DNA of 15,875 bases from DATMXP01 sp964460935. GTDB taxonomy: Bacteria > Acidobacteriota > Terriglobia > Terriglobales > Acidobacteriaceae. Under the pieces are notes generated by a model that was not told the DNA's origin, made no database searches, and saw only the letters and a program-made list of their open reading frames with translations. Where the stretch lies: contig CAYWSM010000003.1 of the NCBI GenBank assembly GCA_964460935.1, forward strand, positions 1-15,875, given 5' to 3'. This document shows positions 6,918 to 15,432 of this stretch, one piece after another (position 1 is the first letter of the stretch; every line of letters begins with the position of its first letter). The position numbers and the translations under genes are program-made.

Positions 6918-8663
6918 TTACACGGTCTCCAGCTCTTCTTCCAACAACTGCTTGTTGTAGAGATCAGCGTAGTAGCCGTTCTTTTCCAGTAGCTCTTCGT
7001 GACAGCCGAGTTCCACGATTCGGCCATCATGCAGCACTGCAATCTGATCCGCCGCACGAACGGTCGAAACCCTATGCGAGATGAAGATCGTGGTACGACC
7101 TTTCATCACTTCGCGCAGGTGATTGAGTATTTTCTCTTCCGTGTACGTATCCACGCTGGAGAGGGCATCGTCGAGAACCAGGATCTTCGGATTGCGAATC
7201 AGCGCGCGCGCGATGGCGGTTCGCTGCTTCTGTCCGCCTGAAAGCGTAATGCCTCGCTCACCCACAACGGTCTTGTACTGTTCCGGGAAGCTCTCGATGT
7301 CCTTCGCGATGCTGGCTCCCTCAGCGGCGCCTCGAATCTCAGCATCGGTCGCGTCCTCCACGCCGAAGGCGATATTGTCGCGGATCGAGTCGCTGAACAG
7401 AAACGTTTCCTGGGGCACAAAGCCGATGTTTCTGCGCAGCAGTTCGATCGGATAATCCTGCAATGGACGACCATCGAGCAGCACAGTTCCATACGCCGAG
7501 TCGTAGATGCGGGGAATAAGATTTACCAGCGTGGTCTTGCCCGAGCCTGTTGGACCCACGATCGCGAGACTAGTTCCCGCAGGCACCTTCAGATTGATGT
7601 CGTGAAGAACCCGCGTGCCGTTGTACGAAAAGTCCAGGTCGCGGATTTCGAGGTCGCCGCGAATCTCAACATTCTTCAACTTATCCGCATCGGGCGAATC
7701 GACGATATCGGGCTTCGATGTCAGAATCTCGTTGATGCGGCCCATCGACGCCGTTCCACGCTGGAAGATATTAATTACCCAACCTACGGCGATAATCGGC
7801 CATGTGAGTTGGACCATGTACGTGGTGAACGCCCAGAACGAACCGACGCTCATCGTATGGTGGATGACGGCACGTCCGCCAAGCCAGAGCACCAGCACAA
7901 CCGCGAGTCCAAGCATCGTTTCCAGTGTCGGAAACAACATACCCATCAGTCGGACCAGTTTCAAACTGCGCATGATGTACTCGCGATTGGCGCCCTCGAA
8001 CAGTTCGATCTCAGCTTGCTCTTGCGAGAACGCCCTCACGATGCGCGCGCCGGAGAAGTTCTCCTGCGCCCGTGCAGAGATATCCGAGAACATCGCCTGA
8101 ATGCGCTCAAAGCGCTCGTGAATTCTGCGGCCAAAGTATTGCAGCACGACGCTGACAATCGGTAACGGCAGGAAGGCCCATAGCGTCAGCCGCGGCGAAA
8201 TCTGCATCATGAACGCCAGCGCCCCAGCGGTGAAGACGATTGTGTTTGCCGAGTACATGATCGCCGGACCCATCATTGAGCGCACGGCGGTTAGATCGTT
8301 CGTGGCACGCGCCATGATGTCGCCTGTGCGCGTCTTCTGGTAGTAAGAGTAGGGAAGTGTCTCGAGATGTGCGAACAGGTCGTTGCGCAGATCGAATTCG
8401 ATGTCCCTCGAGACGCCGATCACGATCCAGCGCGTCAGGTACTGAAACAGCCCTTTGGACGCGGCAATTGCCACCATCAGCAAGGAATACGTAACCAGCT
8501 TCTGGTGGGTGACTCCGAGGTTCAGGTCGTCAATTGCCCGCTTCAACACCTGCGGAAAAAGTACCCAGATACCGTTATTAGCAAAGACGCAAATCGTCCC
8601 GAGCAACAACGCGCGTCGATACTTCTTCAGGTACGGGAATAATGGCCGGAGCGATTTCAGCAT
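6918..8663 (-). CDS. ABC half-exporter (MsbA/MdlB/BmrC type) with Asp at the catalytic Glu position
   Basis: A 581-residue fused membrane and ATPase half-transporter: six membrane helices in roughly 1-310, then the nucleotide-binding domain. Seen motifs are Walker A GPTGSGKTT (370-378), Q-loop Q418, signature LSGGQKQR (474-481), Walker B ILVLD (494-498), D-loop SSVD (502-505) and H-loop H530. The residue after Walker B, normally glutamate, is aspartate (D499, in LVLDDALSSVD). In TM287/288 and BmrC/D-type heterodimers this marks the subunit with the degenerate site, so it may need a partner carrying the canonical Glu; none is encoded nearby. The family exports lipids, lipid A or drugs. It lies 77 bases downstream of the LptFG gene and in the same direction, which makes an envelope lipid plausible as cargo. 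No Shine-Dalgarno is visible before the ATG. Confidence 0.93.
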   Translation of the reverse strand: MLKSLRPLFPYLKKYRRALLLGTICVFANNGIWVLFPQVLKRAIDDLNLGVTHQKLVTYSLLMVAIAASKGLFQYLTRWIVIGVSRDIEFDLRNDLFAHLETLPYSYYQKTRTGDIMARATNDLTAVRSMMGPAIMYSANTIVFTAGALAFMMQISPRLTLWAFLPLPIVSVVLQYFGRRIHERFERIQAMFSDISARAQENFSGARIVRAFSQEQAEIELFEGANREYIMRSLKLVRLMGMLFPTLETMLGLAVVLVLWLGGRAVIHHTMSVGSFWAFTTYMVQLTWPIIAVGWVINIFQRGTASMGRINEILTSKPDIVDSPDADKLKNVEIRGDLEIRDLDFSYNGTRVLHDINLKVPAGTSLAIVGPTGSGKTTLVNLIPRIYDSAYGTVLLDGRPLQDYPIELLRRNIGFVPQETFLFSDSIRDNIAFGVEDATDAEIRGAAEGASIAKDIESFPEQYKTVVGERGITLSGGQKQRTAIARALIRNPKILVLDDALSSVDTYTEEKILNHLREVMKGRTTIFISHRVSTVRAADQIAVLHDGRIVELGCHEELLEKNGYYADLYNKQLLEEELETV

Positions 8664-8740
8664 GCAGGACGAATAAGATCAGCTTACTTAGATTCTATTC
8701 AAGGCCAATTGGTGCAGAAACATCATTGCTGACCTGCCGT

Positions 8741-11062
8741 TTACGTTGGAACCTTCAGCAGCAGGTACCCTCCTGCCAACCCAAACAGCAGATCAGGGAA
8801 CCAAGCCGCCAGCAGCGGTGGAAGCTGGTTGGCATCTCCCATTGCTTCGAAAAATCCCATGCCGATCCAATAGATCACCGCAATGCCGACCGCCATGGCG
8901 ATGCCTGTCAGCGCCCCTCGCCTGCCACCTCGTAGCGCGAAGGGAACTGCCAGCACAGCCATCACGAAGGTCATGGCAGGGAACGCGAACTTCTTATGGA
9001 GTTGCACCTTCAAGCGAACTACGTCGAAGCCGCTCTGCGCCAGGTCGTTGATGTACTTTCGAAGCTCTTCATAGTTCATTTCCAGCGATTGCTTCACTTC
9101 CTTCTTGAAGTACATCGGAGACTCGCTCAGTTCCGCGAATGTTGAGACCTCAAATGTCCGAAAGTCGGTCACGTTCGAGCCGCTGAAATCCCTCTCCCAC
9201 CCGTTTTCGAAAATCCAGCGTTGCAGCGTGTCGGACCAGTGGGCCCGCTCCGCGTAAATTCGGCGCTTGAGTTGAAAGGTGTGCGGGTCGAACTCGAAAG
9301 CGCTGACGCTTCCGAACCGGTTCTGATCGGGATCGAAGAACTCGTAGTAATAAATCGTCGAGTGCTGTCCAAAGATCCACTTTCGATCAGGGCGCAGGTA
9401 TGTTTGCGGCGGCTTGCCCTTGATCTGGTTGCGCAGCGCATCCTGCTTTTTATTGAGTTGCGGCAGATAAAACTGATCGAAGAAGAACATCCCCGCCGCC
9501 ACTATCGCCGCCATCACCAGCACCGGCAGAATGATGCGGTAGATGCTCATTCCACTAGCCTTCATGGCCGTGATCTCGCTCGATTTCTCGAACAATCCGA
9601 ACGTGATAAGCACGGCCAGTAGCATGCCGATGGGGGTGATGTTGTAAAGGAAGTACGGCGTCACCGTCACGAGGTATTCGCCAACGATAAACAACGGCAC
9701 CCGGCTGATGTCCTTCAGCAGTTCGAAGAAGGTGAACACCAGCAGCAGCACGATGAACGTCCCGACGATCATTCCCAGGTAAACGAAGAAGTCGCGCAGG
9801 ATGTAATCGTCAATGAGCAGCGGGAATCGCGTGCTGAACACTCGCTTGCGGGACAGGGCCCGTTCAAAGGCTCCACCGTGACTTTTGGGAGTCAGAACCT
9901 CAGTGCCGTTGGCAAACTTCGATCGCACATTCGACCAGAACCCGCGCAGCGACCCAATCTCGATGGGCATCCGGTCCACGCGCCACAGCAGGATCACGCC
10001 AGCAACAAAGAAAACAATATTCCCCAGCCACATTGCCGGCCCAACCGGCAGCTTTCCTTGTCGTGCCAACGACATGCCTGTAAGCGAGATCAGGTAATAC
10101 CCGAACACCAGCGCGATGGTGAGGACGAACCCTGTGCTCTTGCCACCTTTCTTGGCCGAGAGCCCGAGAGGGATTCCAACCAGCGCCAACACCAAGCACG
10201 CAGTTGGCAGGGCGAAGCGGCGATGAAACTCGATTTCGTAAAGACGAGCGTGCTGGCGATCAAGGGTGCGGGCCGCGGTCAACAGTTGACTGGTGGGCAC
10301 TTCGGCAGCAGGCGTGATCTCATTTTTCGGCGCGGTGGAAGCCGGGAGTCGGATCGGTATATCTGAGTGATCAAACGTCGAGATGGAGTACTGTTCTGGA
10401 TCCTTGGGAACCGTTTCGTGCGACGATCCATCCGTGAGATGTAATCGAAGGTTTGTGCTCCCCTCGGAGGTCACGATGCCTTCGCGAGCGACAGTAATCT
10501 TCGGCGAAGACGGATTGCTCAGGTCCGCAAGAAAAACGCCTTTCCACAACGCGGCGCCGCTGCCGGCTGTCACATCTTGCACGTAGAGGACGTAGTCCTT
10601 GAAGTCCTCGTAAAAGACTCGCGGCTGAATTTCGAAAGAAGCTTGCGAGGTCTTAAGGCGGTCCTGCAAATCGCTCAGCGCCGCCGCCGATTTCGGTGCG
10701 ATGTAAACGTTATTCACCAGCGCAAGCGCCCATGCCGCTATTGCAAAGATCGCAATTACACGCAGGAACGTACCCGAACCCAGGCCGATGGCGCGCATGG
10801 CGGTTACTTCGCTATCCGCCGCCAGTCGGCTTAGGCCGATCAAAATTCCAACTAGGACTGCCATGGGCAGCGTCAGTGTGAGTGCCGTCGGAAGGGTCAG
10901 AAAGAACAACTCAGCTACGCTTGGCAGGGGAGCGCTGTTGCGGACCACGATCTCCAGGATTCGCGCCAGGTCGCGCATGAAGATCACGAACGTGAAGATC
11001 GCCGCTCCGATCAGGGCGTGCGACAACACTTCGCGCAGGATGTAGCGGGTCAGAATCCGCAT
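8741..11062 (-). CDS. lptFG: LptF-LptG fused LPS-export permease
   Basis: A 773-residue inner-membrane protein made of two tandem LptF/LptG-family units. In the LPS transporter, LptF and LptG normally form a heterodimer that works with the ATPase LptB to extract LPS and pass it to LptC/LptA. Each half shows the family's signatures: DSEVTAMRAIGLG (83-95) and SSEITAMKASGMS (494-506) after the second helix, and RRFALPTACLVLALVGIPLG (281-300) and KKFAFPAMTFVMAVLAVPFA (690-709) at the start of the C-terminal helices. The stretches between (about 120-270 and 535-670) would be the periplasmic jelly-roll domains. The halves are joined by a cytoplasmic linker near 370-415. I chose ATG at 11062 (MRILTRYILREVL), which matches family N-termini; a TTG at 11095 is in frame. 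No lptB, lptA or lptC is in the window. Confidence 0.93.
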   Translation of the reverse strand: MRILTRYILREVLSHALIGAAIFTFVIFMRDLARILEIVVRNSAPLPSVAELFFLTLPTALTLTLPMAVLVGILIGLSRLAADSEVTAMRAIGLGSGTFLRVIAIFAIAAWALALVNNVYIAPKSAAALSDLQDRLKTSQASFEIQPRVFYEDFKDYVLYVQDVTAGSGAALWKGVFLADLSNPSSPKITVAREGIVTSEGSTNLRLHLTDGSSHETVPKDPEQYSISTFDHSDIPIRLPASTAPKNEITPAAEVPTSQLLTAARTLDRQHARLYEIEFHRRFALPTACLVLALVGIPLGLSAKKGGKSTGFVLTIALVFGYYLISLTGMSLARQGKLPVGPAMWLGNIVFFVAGVILLWRVDRMPIEIGSLRGFWSNVRSKFANGTEVLTPKSHGGAFERALSRKRVFSTRFPLLIDDYILRDFFVYLGMIVGTFIVLLLVFTFFELLKDISRVPLFIVGEYLVTVTPYFLYNITPIGMLLAVLITFGLFEKSSEITAMKASGMSIYRIILPVLVMAAIVAAGMFFFDQFYLPQLNKKQDALRNQIKGKPPQTYLRPDRKWIFGQHSTIYYYEFFDPDQNRFGSVSAFEFDPHTFQLKRRIYAERAHWSDTLQRWIFENGWERDFSGSNVTDFRTFEVSTFAELSESPMYFKKEVKQSLEMNYEELRKYINDLAQSGFDVVRLKVQLHKKFAFPAMTFVMAVLAVPFALRGGRRGALTGIAMAVGIAVIYWIGMGFFEAMGDANQLPPLLAAWFPDLLFGLAGGYLLLKVPT

Positions 11063-11159
11063 GTCAGCGTGGAAATAGATTATCAGGTATAGCAACCTGC
11101 AAGCGCTTGGCGATTACGTTGAAGATATTTGTAGAGCGGGAGAAGAATTTAAGGGAAGC

Positions 11160-11606
11160 TTACCGTTTACGCATTATGATCTCGGTTCCGTTGCGGCGAA
11201 TCTGGACCTCATCCATTAACTGGTTGATGAGATAAATGCCGCGGCCGTGATTCGAGAAGATATTCTCCCCGACGACGGGATTGGGAACCTTCAGCGGATC
11301 GTAGCCGTTTCCCGGGTCTCGCACGATAATCAGGATACCGTGCTCCTCGTCCAGTGCGACGCAGCAGTGAATAACTTTGTCCGGATCGCAACTGCAACCA
11401 TGGGTTACGGCGTTCGCCAGCGCCTCGCGCAGAGCCGTTTCGATCTCCATCTCTTTACCCGTAAGCGTCTGAATCTGAGCCGCCATCGCCACAATTCCGT
11501 GGACGACCGGAGAAATAGACTCGACCTCTGCGTTCATCGTGACGTCGATGCGCAGCTTGATCTTGCCTGGAATAAACTCGCAGACGGGTAGCGATTCGGG
11601 AGACAT
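11160..11606 (-). CDS. RsbW/SpoIIAB-like ATP-binding protein (anti-sigma or serine kinase type)
   Basis: A 148-residue single-domain GHKL ATPase of the HATPase_c_2 type. Motifs in order are the N-box EALANAVTHG (61-70), G1 RDPGNGYD (96-103) and G2 HGRGIYLI (120-127). RsbW/SpoIIAB proteins bind a sigma factor and phosphorylate a STAS-domain antagonist; many homologues instead regulate other partners. Neither a STAS protein nor a sigma factor is encoded in the window, so the target is unknown. CSCD at 71-74 follows the N-box directly, and a second pair of cysteines is at 81-82. AGGGGA lies about 12 bases before the ATG, a rather long spacing. It reads in the same direction as lptFG 97 bases downstream, so it could be the first gene of that run; it is divergent from bshC. 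Confidence 0.88.
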   Translation of the reverse strand: MSPESLPVCEFIPGKIKLRIDVTMNAEVESISPVVHGIVAMAAQIQTLTGKEMEIETALREALANAVTHGCSCDPDKVIHCCVALDEEHGILIIVRDPGNGYDPLKVPNPVVGENIFSNHGRGIYLINQLMDEVQIRRNGTEIIMRKR

Positions 11607-11774
11607 TAACTGGATTGATCCCCTAAGAACCTGCCCATAATTGTAAACAGGGAACTGGTAGATTACACAAGTAGTTTTGTAAACCCAGTTACAGTGGTCA
11701 CCTCAGGTATCTAGGGCATTGGGTTCGGATACGTATAAGACACTTATCTTGGGACGAAAAGCCTTGCCGGTAAG
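11607..11774. other. Divergent intergenic region upstream of bshC and the RsbW-like gene
   Basis: On minus, TACAAT preceded at 19 bases by TTGTGT is a weak promoter candidate for the RsbW-like gene. On plus, TATAAG (11734-11739) is a possible -10 box for bshC without a clear -35. It lies in a small perfect palindrome, ATAAG-ACA-CTTAT (11735-11747), which could be an operator or a small hairpin. No coding sequence is evident. Confidence 0.35.
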
Positions 11775-11871
11775 GATGGGGGCAACCGCTTTTGTTGCAT
11801 CATTTGGAAAGGTGAGTCATCCAAATTTCATGTCAACCGGATGCTGTCGTTGGAGAGATTCTGCCCCCATC
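11775..11871 (+). promoter_or_regulatory. Structured 5' leader of bshC
   Basis: GATGGGGGCA (11775-11784) is perfectly complementary to TGCCCCCATC (11862-11871), a 10-bp GC-rich stem enclosing 77 bases. Inside are a perfect 7-bp hairpin, ATTTGGA (11802-11808) with TCCAAAT (11820-11826), and a weaker CAAC/GTTG pairing (11834-11837 with 11849-11852). An alternative hairpin, GCAAC (11782-11786) with GTTGC (11794-11798), would compete with the end of the outer stem. The right arm ends directly at the AAGGAG ribosome-binding site (11872-11877) of bshC. This arrangement could control translation. I cannot match it to a known riboswitch class. Confidence 0.5.
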
Positions 11872-11886
11872 AAGGAGCGCTGCTGA

Positions 11887-13488
11887 GTGCATTCCGAGTG
11901 CCTTCCATTTTCGTTAATTCCCCACAGCAGCAGGCTTTTTACCGATTTCCTTTCCTATTCAGAGGCCGTTCGCAAGTTTTATCCCCGGTCGCCATTGATC
12001 GGCGAGTGGGCTGCGGCAGAAGCCAGTAAGCTGAATTATCCCGACGATCGCCGCCGTAAAGTGGCGGATCTGCTCGAACGCCAGAATCATGTATTCGGCA
12101 GCAGCAGCAAGACTTTCGGCAACCTGCAGAAGTTCCGAGCCGGGGCCTCCGTGGTCGTAACCGGCCAGCAGGTTGGGCTTTTCGGAGGACCTCTTTTTGC
12201 CATCCTGAAAGCGCTGACAGCGGTTACGCTCGCCGAAAAGGCCGAGGCGGCCGGGGTTCCGTGTGTCCCGGTTTTCTGGCTCGCCACCGAAGATCACGAT
12301 CTCGCCGAGGTAAGCCACACCGCGATTCCGACCTCCGAAGGAGGCATCAGTGTCGTGAATTCGTCCTCACATGGCGTGGAAGATGCTCCTGTGGGCGACA
12401 TTCGCCTTGGCGACGAGATTAACGCTGTGGTCGCCCAAGCTGCCGAGTTGCTTGGCGACTCCGAGATCACCGACGTCATCCGGCAGGCATATCGTCCTGG
12501 CGAGACCATGGGTTCAGCTTTCGGGAAGCTGTTTGCGTCGATCTTCCGCGAATGGGGCGTCATCCTGATTGACGCGTATGATCCCGAATTCCACCGCATC
12601 GCCCAACCCGTGTACAGCGCTGCCATCGAGAACGCTGCCGAACTGGATGCAGCTTTGATTCAGCGGGGGAAGGAACTCGAGTCCGCTGGTTATCACCAGC
12701 AGGTAAAGGTCACGAACACCTCCACGCTGCTGTTCGAGATCAAGGACGGACGCCGAACCGTCGTCCAGCGTGTTAACGATCACTTTAACGTCGGCGACGA
12801 GCGATGTTCGCGCGAAGAACTGCTTGCCCGCATCGCTTCTCACCCCGAAAAGTTCAGCGCCAACGTTCTGCTTCGCCCCATCGTCCAGGATTATCTTCTC
12901 CCGACACTTGCTTACACCGGCGGTCCTGCCGAAGTTGCTTATTTCGCGCAGGTCGGCGTCGCGTATCAGAAATTGCTGAACCGCATCACGCCGGTATTAG
13001 CGCGATTCAGCGCCACCATCGTGGATCAGCATCACGCCAAGCTTCTCGATAAGTATGGACTGAAACTGACGGAACTGTTCCACGGCGAAGAACGATTGCG
13101 CGTCATTATGTCGCAAAATATTCTGCCGCCATCGATGCAGTCCGACTTCGCCGATGCTGCCGCTGCGCTTGGACGTGTCATGGAGAAAATTCGTGCCGAT
13201 CTCCAGCAACTTGATCCCACGCTTGTGGATGCCGCTACTACCGCTGAGTCGAAAATGAAATACCAGGTGGAACAACTCGAGGCTCGTGCCGCGCGTGCGC
13301 AACTACGGCGCAACGAGGTGATCGAACGCCACGCAAAGCAATTGTCAACGTTAATGCCAAACAAAGAGCTTCAGGAGCGTGAGATTGCAGGCGTTTATTT
13401 CCTTGCCCGCCATGGACTTGAGTTGCTCCACACGCTTCACGAAGCCGTACAAAAGGATTGCCCGGACCATCGGGTGATCTATCTGTAA
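11887..13488 (+). CDS. bshC: Bacillithiol biosynthesis cysteine-adding enzyme BshC
   Basis: A 533-residue BshC, the enzyme thought to add cysteine to glucosaminyl-malate in the last step of bacillithiol synthesis, in the cytoplasm. Seen signatures are the N-terminal ECLPFSLIPHSSRLFTDFL (4-22), VTGQQVGLFGGPLFAILKA (91-109), VFWLATEDHDLAEV (129-142) and LRPIVQDYLLPTLAYTGGPA (329-348). The segment from about 455 to 490 is rich in charged helix and matches the family's C-terminal coiled coil. Length fits the usual 530-545. The start is GTG with AAGGAG nine bases upstream; this gives the conserved ECLPF N-terminus. bshA and bshB are not in the window. A thioesterase gene follows after 30 bases. 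A structured leader precedes it. Confidence 0.95.
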   Translation: MHSECLPFSLIPHSSRLFTDFLSYSEAVRKFYPRSPLIGEWAAAEASKLNYPDDRRRKVADLLERQNHVFGSSSKTFGNLQKFRAGASVVVTGQQVGLFGGPLFAILKALTAVTLAEKAEAAGVPCVPVFWLATEDHDLAEVSHTAIPTSEGGISVVNSSSHGVEDAPVGDIRLGDEINAVVAQAAELLGDSEITDVIRQAYRPGETMGSAFGKLFASIFREWGVILIDAYDPEFHRIAQPVYSAAIENAAELDAALIQRGKELESAGYHQQVKVTNTSTLLFEIKDGRRTVVQRVNDHFNVGDERCSREELLARIASHPEKFSANVLLRPIVQDYLLPTLAYTGGPAEVAYFAQVGVAYQKLLNRITPVLARFSATIVDQHHAKLLDKYGLKLTELFHGEERLRVIMSQNILPPSMQSDFADAAAALGRVMEKIRADLQQLDPTLVDAATTAESKMKYQVEQLEARAARAQLRRNEVIERHAKQLSTLMPNKELQEREIAGVYFLARHGLELLHTLHEAVQKDCPDHRVIYL

Positions 13489-13518
13489 GATCGCGTTCGT
13501 CTATACTTCATCTCAGAA

Positions 13519-13998
13519 ATGCCCAAGCACAAGAAAGTCCACGGACACGTTCCGGGTCCGCAGCAACCGGCGCAGAATTTGTGTTTTGCCTGCGGTCCCG
13601 ACAACCCTGACGGCCTGCATCTCAAATTTCATCTCGACGAAGAGAACAAGAAGTTCATCTGCCGCTTCCGTCTGCCGCACAAATTCTGGGGACCACCCAA
13701 GCACTGTCATGGCGGCATCGTGGCCACGATCCTTGACGAAGCAATGGGGAAGGTGAACAAGATTCGGAACGTCATTGCCGTTACCTCCGAAATGAATGTG
13801 AAATACCTGAAAATGGTTCCGCTGGGCAAATGGTGCACAGTCGAAAGCTGGGAAGATCGCGTCACTGGCCGTGAGCACCACAATGTCGCCGAGATCAAGA
13901 ATCAGCAGGGAGAAGTGCTCGCACGCAGTACGGGGAAATTCATCGCGGTTGATCCGGAACGGATGTTCAAGAAATACTTGAAGACCGCGAAACGATAA
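13519..13998 (+). CDS. PaaI-like hotdog-fold thioesterase
   Basis: A 159-residue hotdog-fold acyl-CoA thioesterase of the PaaI/4HBT type. The core helix motif HGGIVATILDEAM (64-76) carries the catalytic aspartate/glutamate region. An N-terminal CFACGPDNPDGL (22-33) is typical of a subfamily with paired cysteines before the fold. The C-terminal strand ARSTGKFIAV closes the sheet. The substrate is unknown; family members hydrolyse aromatic or fatty acyl-CoA esters. The ATG follows the bshC stop by 30 bases without a strong ribosome-binding site, so cotranscription with bshC is likely but a functional link to bacillithiol is not implied. Confidence 0.9.
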   Translation: MPKHKKVHGHVPGPQQPAQNLCFACGPDNPDGLHLKFHLDEENKKFICRFRLPHKFWGPPKHCHGGIVATILDEAMGKVNKIRNVIAVTSEMNVKYLKMVPLGKWCTVESWEDRVTGREHHNVAEIKNQQGEVLARSTGKFIAVDPERMFKKYLKTAKR

Positions 13999-14019
13999 TA
14001 GCGAGCTGACTTTCAATCG

Positions 14020-15432
14020 ATGCCTACGCCAGATGCCATCGTTGTCGGATCCGGTCCGAACGGACTTTCCGCGGCAATCGTCCTTGCTCGCGCGGGATTG
14101 AAGGTGCAGGTTTACGAGGCCGAGTCCACGATTGGAGGAGGCGCGCGCTCAGCAGAGCTGACGCTTCCCGGATTCATTCACGACCTTTGTTCCTCCATTC
14201 ATCCTTTCGCTTTCTGCTCGCCATTTTTCCGACAGCTCCCGCTCGAACAGCATGGCCTCAGATGGATTCATCCTCCCGCTGCTGTAGCACATCCGCTCGA
14301 CAACGGAGTCGCGTTGCTTGAGAACTCGATCGAGAGCACCGCGAAAGGGTTGGGACAAGACGCTGCTTCGTACACGCGCCTGATGAACGATCCTCTGAAC
14401 CTGCTCGCTCACGTCCTTGAGAACGGACTGACGAGCGTGGTTCGCAGTCCGTTTGGTCTTACTCGCTCCGGCCTGCATGCGCTCCGCTCCGCTTCCGCTT
14501 TAGTCGAATCAGGCTTTCGCACAGAGAAAGCACGTGCTCTCCTTGCCGGACTGACGGGACATTCCATGCTTCCTTTCCACAAAGCTGACACGGCTGGAAT
14601 CGTCCTCGCCCTGGCGAGTGCCGCGCACATTGGGGGTTGGCCGTTTCCCGAAGGCGGCGCCCAGAAGATCAGCGACGCTCTTGCGAGCTACTTGCTTTCC
14701 CTTGGCGGCGAGATCGAGCCCAATCACCGTGTTCGCGACCTTCGCGAGTGTGAAGCGAAGGTCGTGATGCTCGATGTCGTGCCGAAGCATCTCCTAGCCA
14801 TGGCCGGCGACCGGCTACCACGAATGTACTCGTCGGTTCTTCGAAATTACCGCTACGGGGAAGGCGCATTCAAAGTGGATTGGGCACTATCGGATCCGGT
14901 TCCCTGGCGGTCATCCGAGGTGGCGCGATCAGCGACTTTCCACATCGGCGGCACCTATGAGGAGATAAAGCTTGCCGAGCGTGAACCGTACTTCGGGCGT
15001 GTGGCGGAGAAGCCCTTTATCATCGCTGCCCAGCACACGCTTTACGACCCGAGGCGGGCTCCCGCAGGCAAACATACGCTTTGGGGATACTGCCACGTTC
15101 CGAACGGATCGACGATCGATATGCTCGACCGCATGGAGCGCCAGATCGAGCGCTTCGCACCGGGCTTTCGCGATACCATCCTGGCTCGCCATGTTTCTAC
15201 ACCTAGCGATCTGGAGGCGCTCAACGCCAACATCGTGGGCGGCGACATCTCCGGAGGCGCACAAGATCTACCACAACTCCTTGTGCGGCCCAGTGTCCGC
15301 TACTGGAGCACTCCGCTCAAGAATGTTTACTTGTGCTCGGCTTCGACGCCACCCGGCGCCGGAGTTCACGGGATGTGCGGATATTTCGCGGCGACCATAG
15401 CTCTGAGGCGTAGCCTTGGCATTATCGGTTGA
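14020..15432 (+). CDS. FAD-dependent oxidoreductase, phytoene-desaturase-like (COG1233)
   Basis: A 470-residue flavoprotein of the phytoene dehydrogenase/PYROXD2-like group. The N-terminal DAIVVGSGPNGLSAAIVLAR (GSGPNG at 10-15) followed by E33 in VYEAES is the FAD-binding fold, then the GGGARSAEL (39-47) loop. The C-terminal PPGAGVHGMCGYFAA (444-458) is the second FAD-binding block of this group. Homologues desaturate or isomerise carotenoids, but this group is broad and many members have no known substrate; no carotenoid gene (crtB, crtE) is here. It begins 21 bases after the thioesterase stop, so bshC, thioesterase and this gene may form one transcript. No convincing terminator follows its stop. 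Confidence 0.9.
   Translation: MPTPDAIVVGSGPNGLSAAIVLARAGLKVQVYEAESTIGGGARSAELTLPGFIHDLCSSIHPFAFCSPFFRQLPLEQHGLRWIHPPAAVAHPLDNGVALLENSIESTAKGLGQDAASYTRLMNDPLNLLAHVLENGLTSVVRSPFGLTRSGLHALRSASALVESGFRTEKARALLAGLTGHSMLPFHKADTAGIVLALASAAHIGGWPFPEGGAQKISDALASYLLSLGGEIEPNHRVRDLRECEAKVVMLDVVPKHLLAMAGDRLPRMYSSVLRNYRYGEGAFKVDWALSDPVPWRSSEVARSATFHIGGTYEEIKLAEREPYFGRVAEKPFIIAAQHTLYDPRRAPAGKHTLWGYCHVPNGSTIDMLDRMERQIERFAPGFRDTILARHVSTPSDLEALNANIVGGDISGGAQDLPQLLVRPSVRYWSTPLKNVYLCSASTPPGAGVHGMCGYFAATIALRRSLGIIG

Noticed and set aside
6239..7084. 281-codon plus-strand frame over the methyltransferase and ABC genes
   Set aside because: Antisense to two motif-confirmed genes and crosses the gap between them.
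9878..10366. 162-codon plus-strand frame inside lptFG
   Set aside because: Antisense to the membrane permease; composition is Gln/Arg/His-rich with no motif.
11740..11790. GEMM-like string GGGACGAAAAGCC upstream of the bshC leader
   Set aside because: It resembles the conserved GGGACGCAAAGCC, but the preceding AAACC strand and the closing helix of that class are not found.
11841..12029. 62-codon plus-strand frame at the bshC start
   Set aside because: Out of frame with bshC and overlaps the structured leader; would hide the conserved ECLPF start.
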